A DNA stretch of 64,000 nt, from NCBI RefSeq assembly GCF_900215515.1, contig NZ_OBEI01000003.1, positions 87,899-151,898 of the forward strand, written 5' to 3'. The translations under genes and the position numbers were made by a program. Under the pieces are notes generated by a model. That model was not told the DNA's origin. It saw nothing but the letters and a program-made list of their open reading frames with translations, and searched no databases. The stretch comes from Persephonella hydrogeniphila. Its GTDB lineage: Bacteria > Aquificota > Aquificia > Aquificales > Hydrogenothermaceae. Below are positions 35,419-44,776 of this stretch, one piece after another (position 1 is the first letter of the stretch; the number at the start of each line of letters is the position of its first letter).

Positions 35419-35907
35419 ATGAAAATACTAAAAGGGGTTTTGGGTGCTGTACTGGTAGGTGCTGTTATTGCAACTTCAGCGACAGCTTCATCAGCTACCG
35501 ATGACTATGATATCAATGTTACTGTCGACCCTTACTGTGAAATATACTCACTTACAGATATTACACTGAGTTACAATCCTTTTAATCCTGCAGTTTCAAA
35601 TACATTTGCCAACTTTTCCTTTGCATGTGTTAAAGGAACGACCTTTACAATCTCTGCTACAAGTGCCAACGGAGGAGAGCTTGTGTCAGATACAACTTCT
35701 GACACTTTACCTTACACGCTTGCAGCATCGGTAGTTTATCCTTCTGTATCTGCTTCTGAAGGAAATATATTAAACAACTCACTTACCATGACAGCACCTA
35801 CAAAAAATCCACCTACAGCAGCAATAAGAATAGTTAATATACCGTTTAACCAGAATATAGCGCCTGGAACTTACACAGATACAGTAACGCTGAATATAAC
35901 CTATTAA
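35419..35907 (+). CDS. Second SCPU-domain pilin
   Basis: The 162-residue precursor has a signal peptide (KGVLGAVLVGAVIATSATAS) and the same domain as its upstream neighbour: DDYDINVTVDPYCEIY, LSYNPFNP, FACVKGT and a terminal TYTDTVTLNITY strand. Similarity to the first pilin is clear by eye, especially around the first cysteine, so the pair is a tandem duplication that has diverged. It is likely a minor or adaptor subunit of the pilus. It is followed by the chaperone gene after 27 bases. Confidence 0.86.
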   Translation: MKILKGVLGAVLVGAVIATSATASSATDDYDINVTVDPYCEIYSLTDITLSYNPFNPAVSNTFANFSFACVKGTTFTISATSANGGELVSDTTSDTLPYTLAASVVYPSVSASEGNILNNSLTMTAPTKNPPTAAIRIVNIPFNQNIAPGTYTDTVTLNITY

Positions 35908-35934
35908 AACTGAAGGGAGGAGAGAAAAAAAGAA

Positions 35935-36696
35935 ATGAAAAACAGATTATACGGCCTGTTAATACTTTTCTCTCTCCTCTCTTTTTATTCGGTATCTTTT
36001 TCTGTTGATTTTTCCATACAGCCTATAAGACTGTATGTATCTCCGAAGAAAAACACTGCAGTTTTTGAGATAACGAATCTTACAGATAAGAAGACGATAC
36101 GCGTAGAAACAGAAATAAAAAAATGGGATCAGGATGAAAACGGCAAATTTATATTAGAAGACACGGAAGATGCCATTGTAGTTCCTCCATATATAGAACT
36201 TGCACCAAAACAAAGACAGCTTATAAAGCTGGCATACTTAGGCTCCTTTGATGGCAACGTCCAGAAAGCATACAGACTGTTTGTAAAACAAATTCCTGAC
36301 GAGATAGAGGTAGAGAAAAATCCAAAAAAGATCAAAACAGCTATACAGATTGTTATAAATATAAGTGTACCTGTTTTTGTTAACCCTCCAAACACAGAAC
36401 TAAAATACAATTTATCTTTTATCCCTTTAGAAGTAAGTAAAGAAAAGATAGTTCTGCAGGTAAAAAATAGCGGAAATGCATTTGCCAGAATCATTAGAGC
36501 TACCCTTTACAAAGGAGATAAAAAAATCTACAGTAACGATTATGCCTTCTACATCCTCCCTGAAAAGAATGTAAAGTTTGTAATAAAAAATATGCAACAG
36601 GAAGATAAAAAGATAAAAGTTTCTACATTTAATGAACTACCTGACAAAATTGTGATTACATTAGAAGATGGCAAAGAATATACTGTTAATCTTTAG
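35935..36696 (+). CDS. Periplasmic pilus-assembly chaperone (PapD/CsuC-like)
   Basis: Donor-strand chaperone that delivers pilins to the usher. The 253-residue protein has a signal peptide (LYGLLILFSLLSFYSVSFS). The first immunoglobulin-like domain includes FSIQPIRLYVSPKKNTAVFEITN and the subunit-binding ELAPKQRQLIKLAYLG region with its conserved arginine. A second domain starts near 140. This pattern is that of the archaic CsuC group. The usher start codon lies 29 bases inside its 3' end. It contains no cysteines. Confidence 0.9.
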   Translation: MKNRLYGLLILFSLLSFYSVSFSVDFSIQPIRLYVSPKKNTAVFEITNLTDKKTIRVETEIKKWDQDENGKFILEDTEDAIVVPPYIELAPKQRQLIKLAYLGSFDGNVQKAYRLFVKQIPDEIEVEKNPKKIKTAIQIVINISVPVFVNPPNTELKYNLSFIPLEVSKEKIVLQVKNSGNAFARIIRATLYKGDKKIYSNDYAFYILPEKNVKFVIKNMQQEDKKIKVSTFNELPDKIVITLEDGKEYTVNL

Positions 36697-39237
36697 CTTA
36701 CTGCTTTTAATAGGAAATTCCTTTGGATATACACCAAAGAATAAAAAGGATAATTACAGACTCTTTATTTTAGGAATTTATATTAATAATATATACATAG
36801 GAGACAGCATAGTTTACCTCAAAAAAAAAATCTTTATATCAAAAAATCTGAGTTAGATAGAGTCGGTATTAAAAAAATTCCTGAAGAATTTGAAAAACTG
36901 ATAAAAAATCAGGTTTATGTCTGTGTATCCTGCATAAAAGGAATAAAAACAGACATTAACTACAGTCTGCTAACAGCTAATATCACCGTTCCTCCCGAAT
37001 ATTTTGTTGAAAAAAAGATAGAGATGAAAAGAGAAAAGACTAAACCTGTAGAAAGTAAAGGCTGGTTTGTAGGTTATGACACACTTTATTCTAAATACTC
37101 AGAAAACCAGCAGATAAGAACATACATTGATTTTAATTACTTTTTTTCAAATAAAGTTCTTTTTACAGATTTTTTACATTACTACTCAGATGAAGAAAAT
37201 AGACTAATCAGATCAAACACAACTCTCCGTATCGATGATATTGAAAATATAAGAAAAATAGAGATTGGAGATATATACTCACAGAACTCTATATGGAACT
37301 ATTATCTAAGAGTAGGTGGAATAAGAGTAGGAACAGATTATAATCTGCGACCTGACATAATAACCTATCCTCTTCCTGATTTCGCTGGAAAAGTGGCAGC
37401 TCCATCTTCGGTAGATATCTTTGTAAATAATGCGAAGGTGTTCTCACAGGATTTAAAACCGGGACCATTTGAGATAAGAGATATCCCTGTAGTAACTCCT
37501 GAGGGTAATGTTAAGGTTATTATAAAGGATGTTTTAGGAAGGGAAAAGGTAATTGAAATTCCTTATTTCACAAGTAAAAATCTTTTGAAGGAGGGATTAT
37601 CTGAATATTCGGTGACTACAGGTTTTCTGAGAAAAAATTATCTTAAAAAGGATTTTGATTACTCAAAATTTGTGACCTCCGGTAGCTATAGAAAAGGTAT
37701 AACAAACCGTTTAACTGTAGGATTTGATTCATATCTACAGGGAATGGATGGTTTAAATGCAGGAGTTACTATTAATTATTTATTAAACAGATTTGGTTTG
37801 TTTTCACCTACTCTCTCTTTATCAAGAAGTCAGAACGGCACAGGTTTCCAGTATGGTCTTGAATACTCAAAAAATTTCACATTTCTCAGGGTCAGACTTG
37901 CAGGAATAAAAAGCTCAGACAAATTTTTTCAGCCAAATTCAGTTTTTGGTTCTCCAAAAGATTACTACAACGCTTTAATTGGTTTAAATCTCTCAAAATT
38001 TGGCTTCATAAACTTCTCTTATATCAAGAGAACATACTTTGATAGTCCAGAATCAACAAATATAAACCTATCTTACACAAAAAATCTGTTTAACAGAATA
38101 AACATCTCTATGGCATATAATATATATAAATCTAATATAACAAACAGATCCTTTAGAGGTTCCATTTCTATACCACTTGGAAACAAGTATTCTTCTTCCC
38201 TCACCTTTCAAAAGAACAAAGACCAGAAAAAATACACCTTTAATTTCTCTAAACAGTACGATCCTGCTGAAAAACTGTTCTACAGAGGAAGATTTGATAG
38301 AACCGACAGCTATAATAACCTGTATGGAGAAGTTGGTCTGAACACCGAGTATACATCATTATACTCACAGATTTCCTATATTACCGGTAATGGAAACTCT
38401 CTTGACTACAGGTTAGGAGCACAGGGAAGTCTGATATACATAGATGGAAATTTCTTTTTGAGAAAAGCAGTTCAAAACAGTTTCGGTATAGTAAAGATAG
38501 AGCCTCCTGTTGAAAATGCAGAAGTTATAGCAAACAATAAACCTGTTGGGAAAACAGACAAAAACGGAACTTTATTCCTGCCTTCTTTATATCCATACTA
38601 TCCAAACGAGATCAAGATAAATCCTGCTTCTTTAGATATGAAAACTTACATAGATAAAAATATTCTATCTTTTATTCCTTACAAAGACCACGGGTATATA
38701 ATCAAATTCAGATCAAAAAAAATAAACTCTGTAAGACTCAAGATACTTTTCCCAGAAGGAGAATTTCCTGAACCGGGAACAAGCCTGTACGTTGATGGTA
38801 AAAAAGTGGGGGTCATAGGATATAAAGGGAAAGCTTTTATTGAAAATATATCTGAAGGTGAACATACTGTAACAATAGATTACGGCTACAGTAAATGTGA
38901 TTTTAAAATAAACATCGGAAAAGAAGTTCTGAATAAAGTTGTACCTTTTATAGGGGAGTATCTGTGTGATCTGAAAGATAACCGTATAATAGCTAAAAAA
39001 GAAGAAAAGCATACAGTTCAAAAAATTTATATAGAAAGAACAAAACCAGAAAAAATAGAGGATATACTAAAAAAGAAGACGACTACAAAAAAACATACAG
39101 CTAAAAAAGAGATATCTAAACAAAAAAGATTACCAAAAACAGAAAATGAAGTAGAGATAAGCGTAAAAGATTACTCTTTAGACAGCTTTGATACATTCGA
39201 AGAATTTTTAGAGTTTAGAGAATCTCTTAGACCTTAG
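36668..39237 (+). CDS. Outer-membrane usher (FimD/CsuD-like), frame broken at A10 tract
   Basis: Forms the outer-membrane pore and assembly site of the pilus. The first 54 codons encode a signal peptide (NILLIFSLLLLIGNSFG) and the start of the usher N-terminal domain. At ten A (36821-36830) the frame stops within 30 bases, and the remaining about 800 codons continue in the -1 frame. The in-frame part from 36829 is open through NLYIKKSELDRVGIKK and the large beta-barrel. Joined, the product is about 856 residues, normal for an usher. The 737-residue frame from 37024 alone lacks signal peptide and N-domain. The C-terminus has an unusual Lys/Thr-rich extension of about 70 residues. Confidence 0.82.
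36821..36830 (+). other. A10 homopolymer, slippage site in usher gene
   Basis: Ten consecutive A in codon positions LKKK of the usher N-domain. The surrounding protein frames join only with a one-base backward step here (equivalent to eleven A). Confidence 0.85.
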
Positions 39238-39255
39238 ATAAATGGAGGGCAGAAG

Positions 39256-39729
39256 ATGAAACACTTAAAAAGTATTGTATTATTGATAACATTTGCTCTA
39301 TATAGCATATCTTTTGCACAGATGAGTGGAAGTTGTTCCGCTGATATGGAAAATATATATTTTGGAAATTACAATCCCTTTGAACCTGTCGTAAAAAGAG
39401 CATACGGAACTCTGAGATTAAGCTGTAGCTCTTCTTCTGCAAATATATTTTTCTCTGTAAAAGTTATAGGAGGAAACAGCCCTGATCCTGCTAAAAGATA
39501 TCTATACTCTCCTTCTACAGACAGTAAACTTTACTATAACCTATACTATAAAAATTGTGTGTTAGGAGATGGGACAAACGGTACGTGTGTTATCTCTGGG
39601 AGAATCGGGAAAAAACATGGAATGTGTAGAAATAGCAATTATTTTATAGTAGCTATTATACCTCCTATGCAGAATGTTTCTGCAGCCAGTGATTATCAGG
39701 ATCATCTCACAGTTATTATAGAGTATTAA
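39256..39729 (+). CDS. SCPU-domain minor pilin/possible tip subunit
   Basis: The 157-residue precursor has a signal peptide (IVLLITFALYSISFA) and a single SCPU-like domain: SGSCSADMENIYFGNYNPFEP, LRLSCSSSS, and a final DYQDHLTVIIEY strand. It has six cysteines in the mature part, more than the two upstream pilins, which suggests extra disulfides as in tip subunits. The CsuE tip adhesin is normally two-domain and about twice as long, so this is a reduced form. It is the last gene of the pilus operon and converges on the dGTPase-like gene. Confidence 0.8.
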   Translation: MKHLKSIVLLITFALYSISFAQMSGSCSADMENIYFGNYNPFEPVVKRAYGTLRLSCSSSSANIFFSVKVIGGNSPDPAKRYLYSPSTDSKLYYNLYYKNCVLGDGTNGTCVISGRIGKKHGMCRNSNYFIVAIIPPMQNVSAASDYQDHLTVIIEY

Positions 39730-40757
39730 ATAACATGCCAGCCTTTTGGTATAAAAATTCTCTCGTACATTTTCAGTGCAAACCTGTCGGTCATTCCGGC
39801 AACATAATCAACAGCCGCCTGTTTAGGATCGTACTCCCCCCACAGTTTCAGGTATTTTTCATAATACGGTATCTCATAGTAGTTTTCTGTATAGTACTCA
39901 TAAAGAGCTTTCACAATTCCTTTACCCTTTTCTAACTCTTCAACGACAGGCTTCGCAAAATACACATTATCAAAGAGCCACTGTCTAAGCTGGTACATTT
40001 TTTCGTATATCTTCTCTTCCATCACGATATGTTTGTAATTATTTTCTATTGTTGTGTAGATTGTACTTTTTACTATTGTTGATATTCTTTCTGATTTTGT
40101 CTCCCCTAAAACAGCTTTTATATCCCGTGGTATATCATACTCAGATATAAGTTTTGCCCTTACAGCATCTTCAAGGTCGTGGTTTATATATGCTATTTTA
40201 TCTGCAATTCTTACTATCTCACCTTCAAGTGTTTTTGGCATATTCCCTTCTGTTATAAGGGGAGAACTTCCTTTACTGTGTTTTAGTATTCCGTCTCTTA
40301 CCTCTTCTGTAAGATTCAGGCCCCTTCCATCATTTGCCAGTTTTTCTACAACCCTCAAACTCTGCCTTGCATGGTGGTAAGATGCACCCTCCTTGAGAAT
40401 AAACTCCCCTGCATGTCCAAAAGGGGTATGGCCTAAATCGTGTCCAAGGGCAATAGCCTCAACAAGATCTTCGTTTAATCTTAAGGCCTTTGCGATAGTT
40501 CTTGCTATCTGTGCAACTTCGAGGGTATGTGTCATTCTTGTTCTGTAATGGTCTCCTTCAGGAGACAGAAAGACTTGTGTTTTGTGCTTTAGCCGTCTGA
40601 ATGCTTTTGAATGGAGAATCCTGTCTCTATCTCTCTGGAATTTAGTCCTTAAATCGCATTCTTTTTCTTCTCTCTCCCTCTTTGCTTCTCTGCTTTTTGA
40701 TGCTCTACTATGAAGTACCTCGTACTCAAGTTGTTCTATCTGCTCTCTAACATTCAT
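39726..40757 (-). CDS. dGTPase-like HD-domain phosphohydrolase
   Basis: Hydrolyses deoxynucleoside triphosphates (dGTP triphosphohydrolase-like group). In the 343-residue protein, RLKHKTQVFLSPEGDHYRTRMTHTLEVAQIAR and AIALGHDLGHTPFGHAGE carry the HD metal ligands. IVRIADKIAYINHDLEDA holds the last Asp. It is of the short dgt type 2 length. The stop lies 4 bases inside the end of the minor pilin gene, tail to tail. Its own start at 40757 faces the TlpA gene divergently. Confidence 0.93.
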   Translation of the reverse strand: MNVREQIEQLEYEVLHSRASKSREAKREREEKECDLRTKFQRDRDRILHSKAFRRLKHKTQVFLSPEGDHYRTRMTHTLEVAQIARTIAKALRLNEDLVEAIALGHDLGHTPFGHAGEFILKEGASYHHARQSLRVVEKLANDGRGLNLTEEVRDGILKHSKGSSPLITEGNMPKTLEGEIVRIADKIAYINHDLEDAVRAKLISEYDIPRDIKAVLGETKSERISTIVKSTIYTTIENNYKHIVMEEKIYEKMYQLRQWLFDNVYFAKPVVEELEKGKGIVKALYEYYTENYYEIPYYEKYLKLWGEYDPKQAAVDYVAGMTDRFALKMYERIFIPKGWHVI

Positions 40758-40811
40758 TTTTCACCATCTTTGTTATATATTTATCAATAAATTACATTTC
40801 GGAGGGTACCG

Positions 40812-41282
40812 TTGAAAAATATAATCGTAAGTATAACTACAGCAATACTATTTTTTAGTTTTATGTCTTACGGAAAAAAAGCCCCTGATGTTTATTTTGA
40901 AGATCTTAACGGGAAAAAAGTGTATGTAGAAGATTTTAAAGGAAAACCAACAGTTCTTGTTTTCTGGCAGTTATACTGCCACAGTTGTAAAAAAGAACTT
41001 CCTGAGATATCTAAACTGGCAAAGGAGTATGAAGGGAAAGTAAGGTTTTACGCTGTTGTTATAGGTACAAGAGATATACTCCAGATAGAAGAAAAGAAAA
41101 GAGAATGGGGATTTGACCTTCCTGTGCTGATTGCCGGATATAAAGCAAAGTCTGCATTTGGTATATTCGGCACCCCTATTACTGTAGTGATAGATAAAAA
41201 TTTAGATATAAAAGGGAAAATAATAGGCTCAAGGAGAACTTTTAGACTTAAAGAAATTTTAGATAAAGTTGTTCAGGAGTAA
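40812..41282 (+). CDS. TlpA/ResA-like periplasmic thioredoxin
   Basis: The 156-residue protein has an N-terminal signal or anchor (IIVSITTAILFFSFM). A thioredoxin-fold AhpC/TSA-Redoxin domain follows, with the redox motif FWQLYCHSCKKELPE (Cys-His-Ser-Cys) and a cis-proline in GTPITVVIDKN. Such proteins reduce apocytochrome c or other periplasmic disulfides. The many c-type cytochromes encoded in this window make that role reasonable. The TTG start at 40812 follows GGAGGGT. It overlaps the purQ end by 10 bases. Confidence 0.88.
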   Translation: MKNIIVSITTAILFFSFMSYGKKAPDVYFEDLNGKKVYVEDFKGKPTVLVFWQLYCHSCKKELPEISKLAKEYEGKVRFYAVVIGTRDILQIEEKKREWGFDLPVLIAGYKAKSAFGIFGTPITVVIDKNLDIKGKIIGSRRTFRLKEILDKVVQE

Positions 41283-41962
41283 GCCTCAATAATAGATTTC
41301 AGTATATACAGTCCATCTTCTGTTCCAAGTATACTTTCAGCTGCCCTCTCTGGATGTGGCATCAATCCAAAAACATTTTTCTTTTCATTTGTTATTCCTG
41401 CTATATTTCTTATAGAACCGTTTGGATTTGCGTCCTCTGTTATGTTTCCAAATTCATCACAGTATCTGAGTATTATCTGGCCGTTGTCCTCCATTTTTCT
41501 TAATGTTTCTTCATCAACAAAGTAATTTCCGTCATGGTGGGCTATCGGTATTTTTAACACCTGACCATCTTCGCACTGGTTTGTAAATGGAGTATCGCTA
41601 TTTTCAACTCTCAAGTACTGGTGTTTACACACAAATTTCCCGTGTATATTTGGCATCAACGCTCCCGGCAAAAGATGTGCCTCTGTCAGTATCTGGAAAC
41701 CATTGCATATTCCTATAACAAAGCCGCCTTTATCTGCGAATTCTTTAACAGCACCTGTAAGGGGTGTATGGGCCGCCAAGGTTCCCGGTCTAAGATAATC
41801 CCCAAATGAAAATCCTCCAGGAAGAACAACACAATCAAGGTCTGAAAGGTCTGTTTCTCTATAATCTATAAGTCTTACATCCTCTTTGAGAATATCTCTG
41901 ATAACCCTGTATGTATCGTAATCACAGTTTGAACCGGGATAAACAGCAACACCAAACTTCAA
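41273..41962 (-). CDS. purQ: Phosphoribosylformylglycinamidine synthase, glutaminase subunit
   Basis: Supplies ammonia for FGAM synthesis. In the 229-residue class-I amidotransferase, VAVYPGSNCDYDTYR starts the fold, the nucleophile cysteine is in IGICNGFQILTEAHLLPGAL, and the His/Glu pair is in GLMPHPERAAES. It lies 3 bases downstream of purS. The large subunit purL is not adjacent in the window, so the three-part enzyme is assembled from dispersed genes or purL lies elsewhere. Confidence 0.96.
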   Translation of the reverse strand: MKFGVAVYPGSNCDYDTYRVIRDILKEDVRLIDYRETDLSDLDCVVLPGGFSFGDYLRPGTLAAHTPLTGAVKEFADKGGFVIGICNGFQILTEAHLLPGALMPNIHGKFVCKHQYLRVENSDTPFTNQCEDGQVLKIPIAHHDGNYFVDEETLRKMEDNGQIILRYCDEFGNITEDANPNGSIRNIAGITNEKKNVFGLMPHPERAAESILGTEDGLYILKSIIEAYS

Positions 41963-41965
41963 TCC

Positions 41966-42214
41966 TCAATCCTCCACAATCTCAAATTCATAGTCTTCTA
42001 TTATGTCGTTTACAAGGGCTTTCTTAGCCATTTCTTTTGCTTCTTCTACTGCCTTTTCTCTGTCTTTGTTTTCTACATAAACCTCTATATATTTTCCTAC
42101 TTTTACATCTTTTACGTCCTCAAATCCAAGAGATTTAAGGTTTTCAGCAACAGCCCTTCCCTGAGGATCTAAAACACCTTTCCTTGGTTTTATAAAAAAC
42201 TTTATTAACATCAA
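41966..42214 (-). CDS. purS: Phosphoribosylformylglycinamidine synthase subunit PurS
   Basis: Structural 82-residue subunit bridging PurQ and PurL. The sequence KFFIKPRKGVLDPQGRAVAENLKSLGFEDVKDV is diagnostic of PurS, followed by the VGKYIEVYV strand. It forms a two-gene unit with purQ. The upstream gene on this strand ends 60 bases away, leaving room for its own promoter. Confidence 0.94.
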   Translation of the reverse strand: MMLIKFFIKPRKGVLDPQGRAVAENLKSLGFEDVKDVKVGKYIEVYVENKDREKAVEEAKEMAKKALVNDIIEDYEFEIVED

Positions 42215-42274
42215 ACTCTCCTGATAAGATTTTTATAACAATATGATAAACGGTGATAAACCTTTAGTAAAGGT

Positions 42275-43228
42275 TTATGGGATTATATTTAACAGTGTTT
42301 CCCTATCTAAAGCAGCTGTTCCTATCTCTCCAACAACATATCCTGCTGCATAATTAGCCAGCGAAGCTGCTTCTTCCCATGAAGCCCCTGATATCTTTGC
42401 AAGTGTAAGAACTGATATGACTGTATCTCCGGCACCTGTAACATCATAAACTTTTCTGGCTCTTGCAGGTATTTTTTTTACTTCATTTTTGTTAAAAAGT
42501 GCCATACCTTCAGAACCGAGAGTTATAAGAAGTGTATCTATGCTTAACTTCTCCATTATCATCCTTCCAACCTGTTCTACAGAAATACCTTTGTCTGCTT
42601 TTACACATTCATAGGCTTCTTTTCTGTTAGGGGTCATTGTTGTTATTCCTGTGTAAAGAGAAAAATTAGACGGTTTAGGATCTACAAATACAGGTTTTCC
42701 AGTACTTTTCAGATACTCCATCAGTTTAGGAGTTATTACACCTTTTCCGTAATCTGAGACTATAACTGCGTCAATTTTATCTGTAATACTTTTTATCTGA
42801 TTTATCAGTTTATCTGTTGTTTCTTCAGACAACTTTTCTTTGCTTTCTCTGTCAATTCTTAGAAGCTGTTGACTTACAGCAATTATCCTTGTTTTTTCAG
42901 TAGTAGGTCTTTTTTGATCTTTTATATTTATTGGAATTATGTCTTTTCCTATCAGCAAAGACTCTAAGATCTCTCCATTTTGATCAGTTCCTATAACACC
43001 AGCCATATATGTCTTTGCCCCAAGGGACGAGATATTCCAGGCTACATTTGAAGCTCCACCGGGGTTAAATGTTTCTTTTTTTACCTCTACTACCGGAACA
43101 GGTGCTTCAGGGGATATCCTTTCGACTTCTCCCCACAGATATCTATCAAGTATAAGATCTCCTACGACAAGAACAGCCTTATCCTCGAACTCTTTTATAA
43201 TTTTTTTTGCCCTTTCTTTTCCTATCAA
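42275..43228 (-). CDS. hldE1 (rfaE1): D-glycero-beta-D-manno-heptose-7-phosphate kinase
   Basis: Ribokinase-family kinase of ADP-heptose synthesis for the LPS inner core. The 317-residue protein has VVGDLILDRYLWGEVERISPEAPVPVV, FNPGGASNVAWN and the catalytic GAGDTVISVL motif. It is the kinase half only. The nucleotidyltransferase half of bifunctional HldE is absent, so a separate rfaE2 is needed. It follows argC by 9 bases. Together with kdsA, kdsB and the MsbA-like gene it indicates a full outer-membrane LPS pathway. Confidence 0.92.
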   Translation of the reverse strand: MIGKERAKKIIKEFEDKAVLVVGDLILDRYLWGEVERISPEAPVPVVEVKKETFNPGGASNVAWNISSLGAKTYMAGVIGTDQNGEILESLLIGKDIIPINIKDQKRPTTEKTRIIAVSQQLLRIDRESKEKLSEETTDKLINQIKSITDKIDAVIVSDYGKGVITPKLMEYLKSTGKPVFVDPKPSNFSLYTGITTMTPNRKEAYECVKADKGISVEQVGRMIMEKLSIDTLLITLGSEGMALFNKNEVKKIPARARKVYDVTGAGDTVISVLTLAKISGASWEEAASLANYAAGYVVGEIGTAALDRETLLNIIP

Positions 43229-43237
43229 CTTTCTGCT

Positions 43238-44272
43238 CTACGGAAAGAGTATTGAGATTTCAGAGAGTGTTTTCAAGTATTTATCTTCTGGGAGACCAGT
43301 CATAATATTCATATTCTGAACAGCCTGAGAGGATGCTCCTTTTCCAAGGTTATCAATAGCAGAAATAATCACAGCCTGTCCCGTTCTCTCATCAAGATCT
43401 ACATACAGATCACAAAAGTTAGAACCCACAACATTTTTTATCTGTGGTGGCTGTGGGACTATCCTGACAAAAGGCTCGTATCTATATTCAAGCCTGTACA
43501 GTTCTACAAGCTGTTCTTTTCTTAAGTTTGTGTTAAATACTACAGTGGATATCATTCCTCTGGAAACAGGTATTATATGGGGAGTGAATCTTACCTTTAT
43601 CTCTTTCCCTGTAACCCTTTTTATAACATCTTCCATCTCTGGAGTATGTCTGTGTTTTGTAGGATTATAGGCATAAGCATTTCCATAGGCTTCAGGATAA
43701 TGAAAATGCTGTTTTACTGATCTTCCTGCACCGGATATTCCAGAAAGGGCGTTCACCACGACAGTATCCCCGACTACTACTTCTTCTTTTATTCCCGGAT
43801 ACAGAGCAAGGAGGGTTGCTGTTGGATAACATCCTGGATTTGCTACTAAATTAGCTTTTTCTATATCCTTTCTAAAAATTTCTGGAAGTCCGTAAACAGC
43901 TCTATCCAGAAGTTCACCAAATCTGTGCTCAAATCCGTAATACTCAGGATACTTATGTATATCTTTTATTCTATAAGCTGCAGACAGGTCTATAACTTTT
44001 TTCCCTTTGTCGGTAAGCTCTTTAACCAGTTCTACTGACGGTTCGTGGGGAAGGCACAAAAAATATATATCAAAGCTCTCTTTATCAACATCTTCTTCAA
44101 ATATAAGATCTTCATAAGGAGTCTTTGAAAAGTGGGGAAAAACAGAACTGAGTTTCTTTCCTGAGAACTGTCTTGATACTATTTGGGCAATCTCAACATC
44201 TTTATGGAATGAGAGGTATCTTATCAGCTCTACACCGGTATAACCGGAAGCTCCTACTATTGATACTTTCAA
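43238..44272 (-). CDS. argC: N-acetyl-gamma-glutamyl-phosphate reductase
   Basis: Third step of arginine synthesis. The protein begins KVSIVGASGYTGVELIRYL, the Rossmann motif. The catalytic cysteine is in VANPGCYPTATLLALYP, and HTPEMEDV and FTPHIIPVSRGM follow. An ATG at 44323 would add 17 residues with no homology and no ribosome site. TTG at 44272 is preceded by CTGGAG and begins exactly at the conserved fold, so it is preferred (344 aa). A small hairpin lies between rpsI and this start. Confidence 0.94.
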   Translation of the reverse strand: MKVSIVGASGYTGVELIRYLSFHKDVEIAQIVSRQFSGKKLSSVFPHFSKTPYEDLIFEEDVDKESFDIYFLCLPHEPSVELVKELTDKGKKVIDLSAAYRIKDIHKYPEYYGFEHRFGELLDRAVYGLPEIFRKDIEKANLVANPGCYPTATLLALYPGIKEEVVVGDTVVVNALSGISGAGRSVKQHFHYPEAYGNAYAYNPTKHRHTPEMEDVIKRVTGKEIKVRFTPHIIPVSRGMISTVVFNTNLRKEQLVELYRLEYRYEPFVRIVPQPPQIKNVVGSNFCDLYVDLDERTGQAVIISAIDNLGKGASSQAVQNMNIMTGLPEDKYLKTLSEISILFP

Positions 44273-44297
44273 TTTTTGAACTCCAGAGGGAATAGAA

Positions 44298-44312
44298 GGG
44301 GCTTTACGCCCC
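44298..44312 (-). terminator. Weak hairpin after rpsI
   Basis: On the minus strand GGGGC, loop GTAAA, GCCCC, then TTCTATT. It lies between the rpsI stop and the argC start and could attenuate read-through from the ribosomal operon. Confidence 0.45.
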
Positions 44313-44326
44313 AGAATAGGCATATA

Positions 44327-44755
44327 TTAACGCTTAGACCATCTGTATTTCGCCCTTGCTCCCATCTGAGCGTATTTTTTCCTTTCTTTAACTCTGGCAT
44401 CCCTTGTAAGGAGGCCTGCAGATTTCAAGGAAGGTCTCAGTTCCGGGTTGTACTGAAGAAGAGCTTTAGCTATTCCGTACATAACAGCTTCTGCCTGAGC
44501 AGGCTTTCCACTTCCTTTTACAGTAGCATAAACATCGAATTTTCCAAGTGTTTCTGTAACAACAAAAGGCATATTTATTTTTTGTATCAGTATATCTCTT
44601 TCAAAGTAATCTTTTCCTTCCCACTCTTTTCCTGAAGAACTTTTAATGTATAATTTCCCGCTTCCAGGGAATATCCATACTCTGGCAACTGCCTCTTTTC
44701 TTCTTCCTGTTCCGTATTTCGCTACTTTAGGATCTATTTTTACTATTTCAGCCAA
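44327..44755 (-). CDS. rpsI: 30S ribosomal protein S9
   Basis: The 142-residue protein carries the S9 landmarks YGTGRRKEAVARVW near residue 14-27 and GGGKSGQ-like GSGKPAQAEAVMYGIAKAL. The C-terminal RDARVKERKKYAQMGARAKYRWSKR ends in the basic tail that reaches the P-site tRNA. It lies 21 bases after rplM, the usual rplM-rpsI order. The N-terminus is about ten residues longer than in many homologues. Confidence 0.97.
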   Translation of the reverse strand: MAEIVKIDPKVAKYGTGRRKEAVARVWIFPGSGKLYIKSSSGKEWEGKDYFERDILIQKINMPFVVTETLGKFDVYATVKGSGKPAQAEAVMYGIAKALLQYNPELRPSLKSAGLLTRDARVKERKKYAQMGARAKYRWSKR

Positions 44756-44776
44756 GGTTTTTTACCTCCGTAAACC

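Noticed and set aside
44262..44282. Third copy of the TCAATTTTTGA core near the argC start
   Set aside because: Only the 11-base core matches the 19-bp repeat and it is part of the argC start region. Chance in AT-rich DNA.
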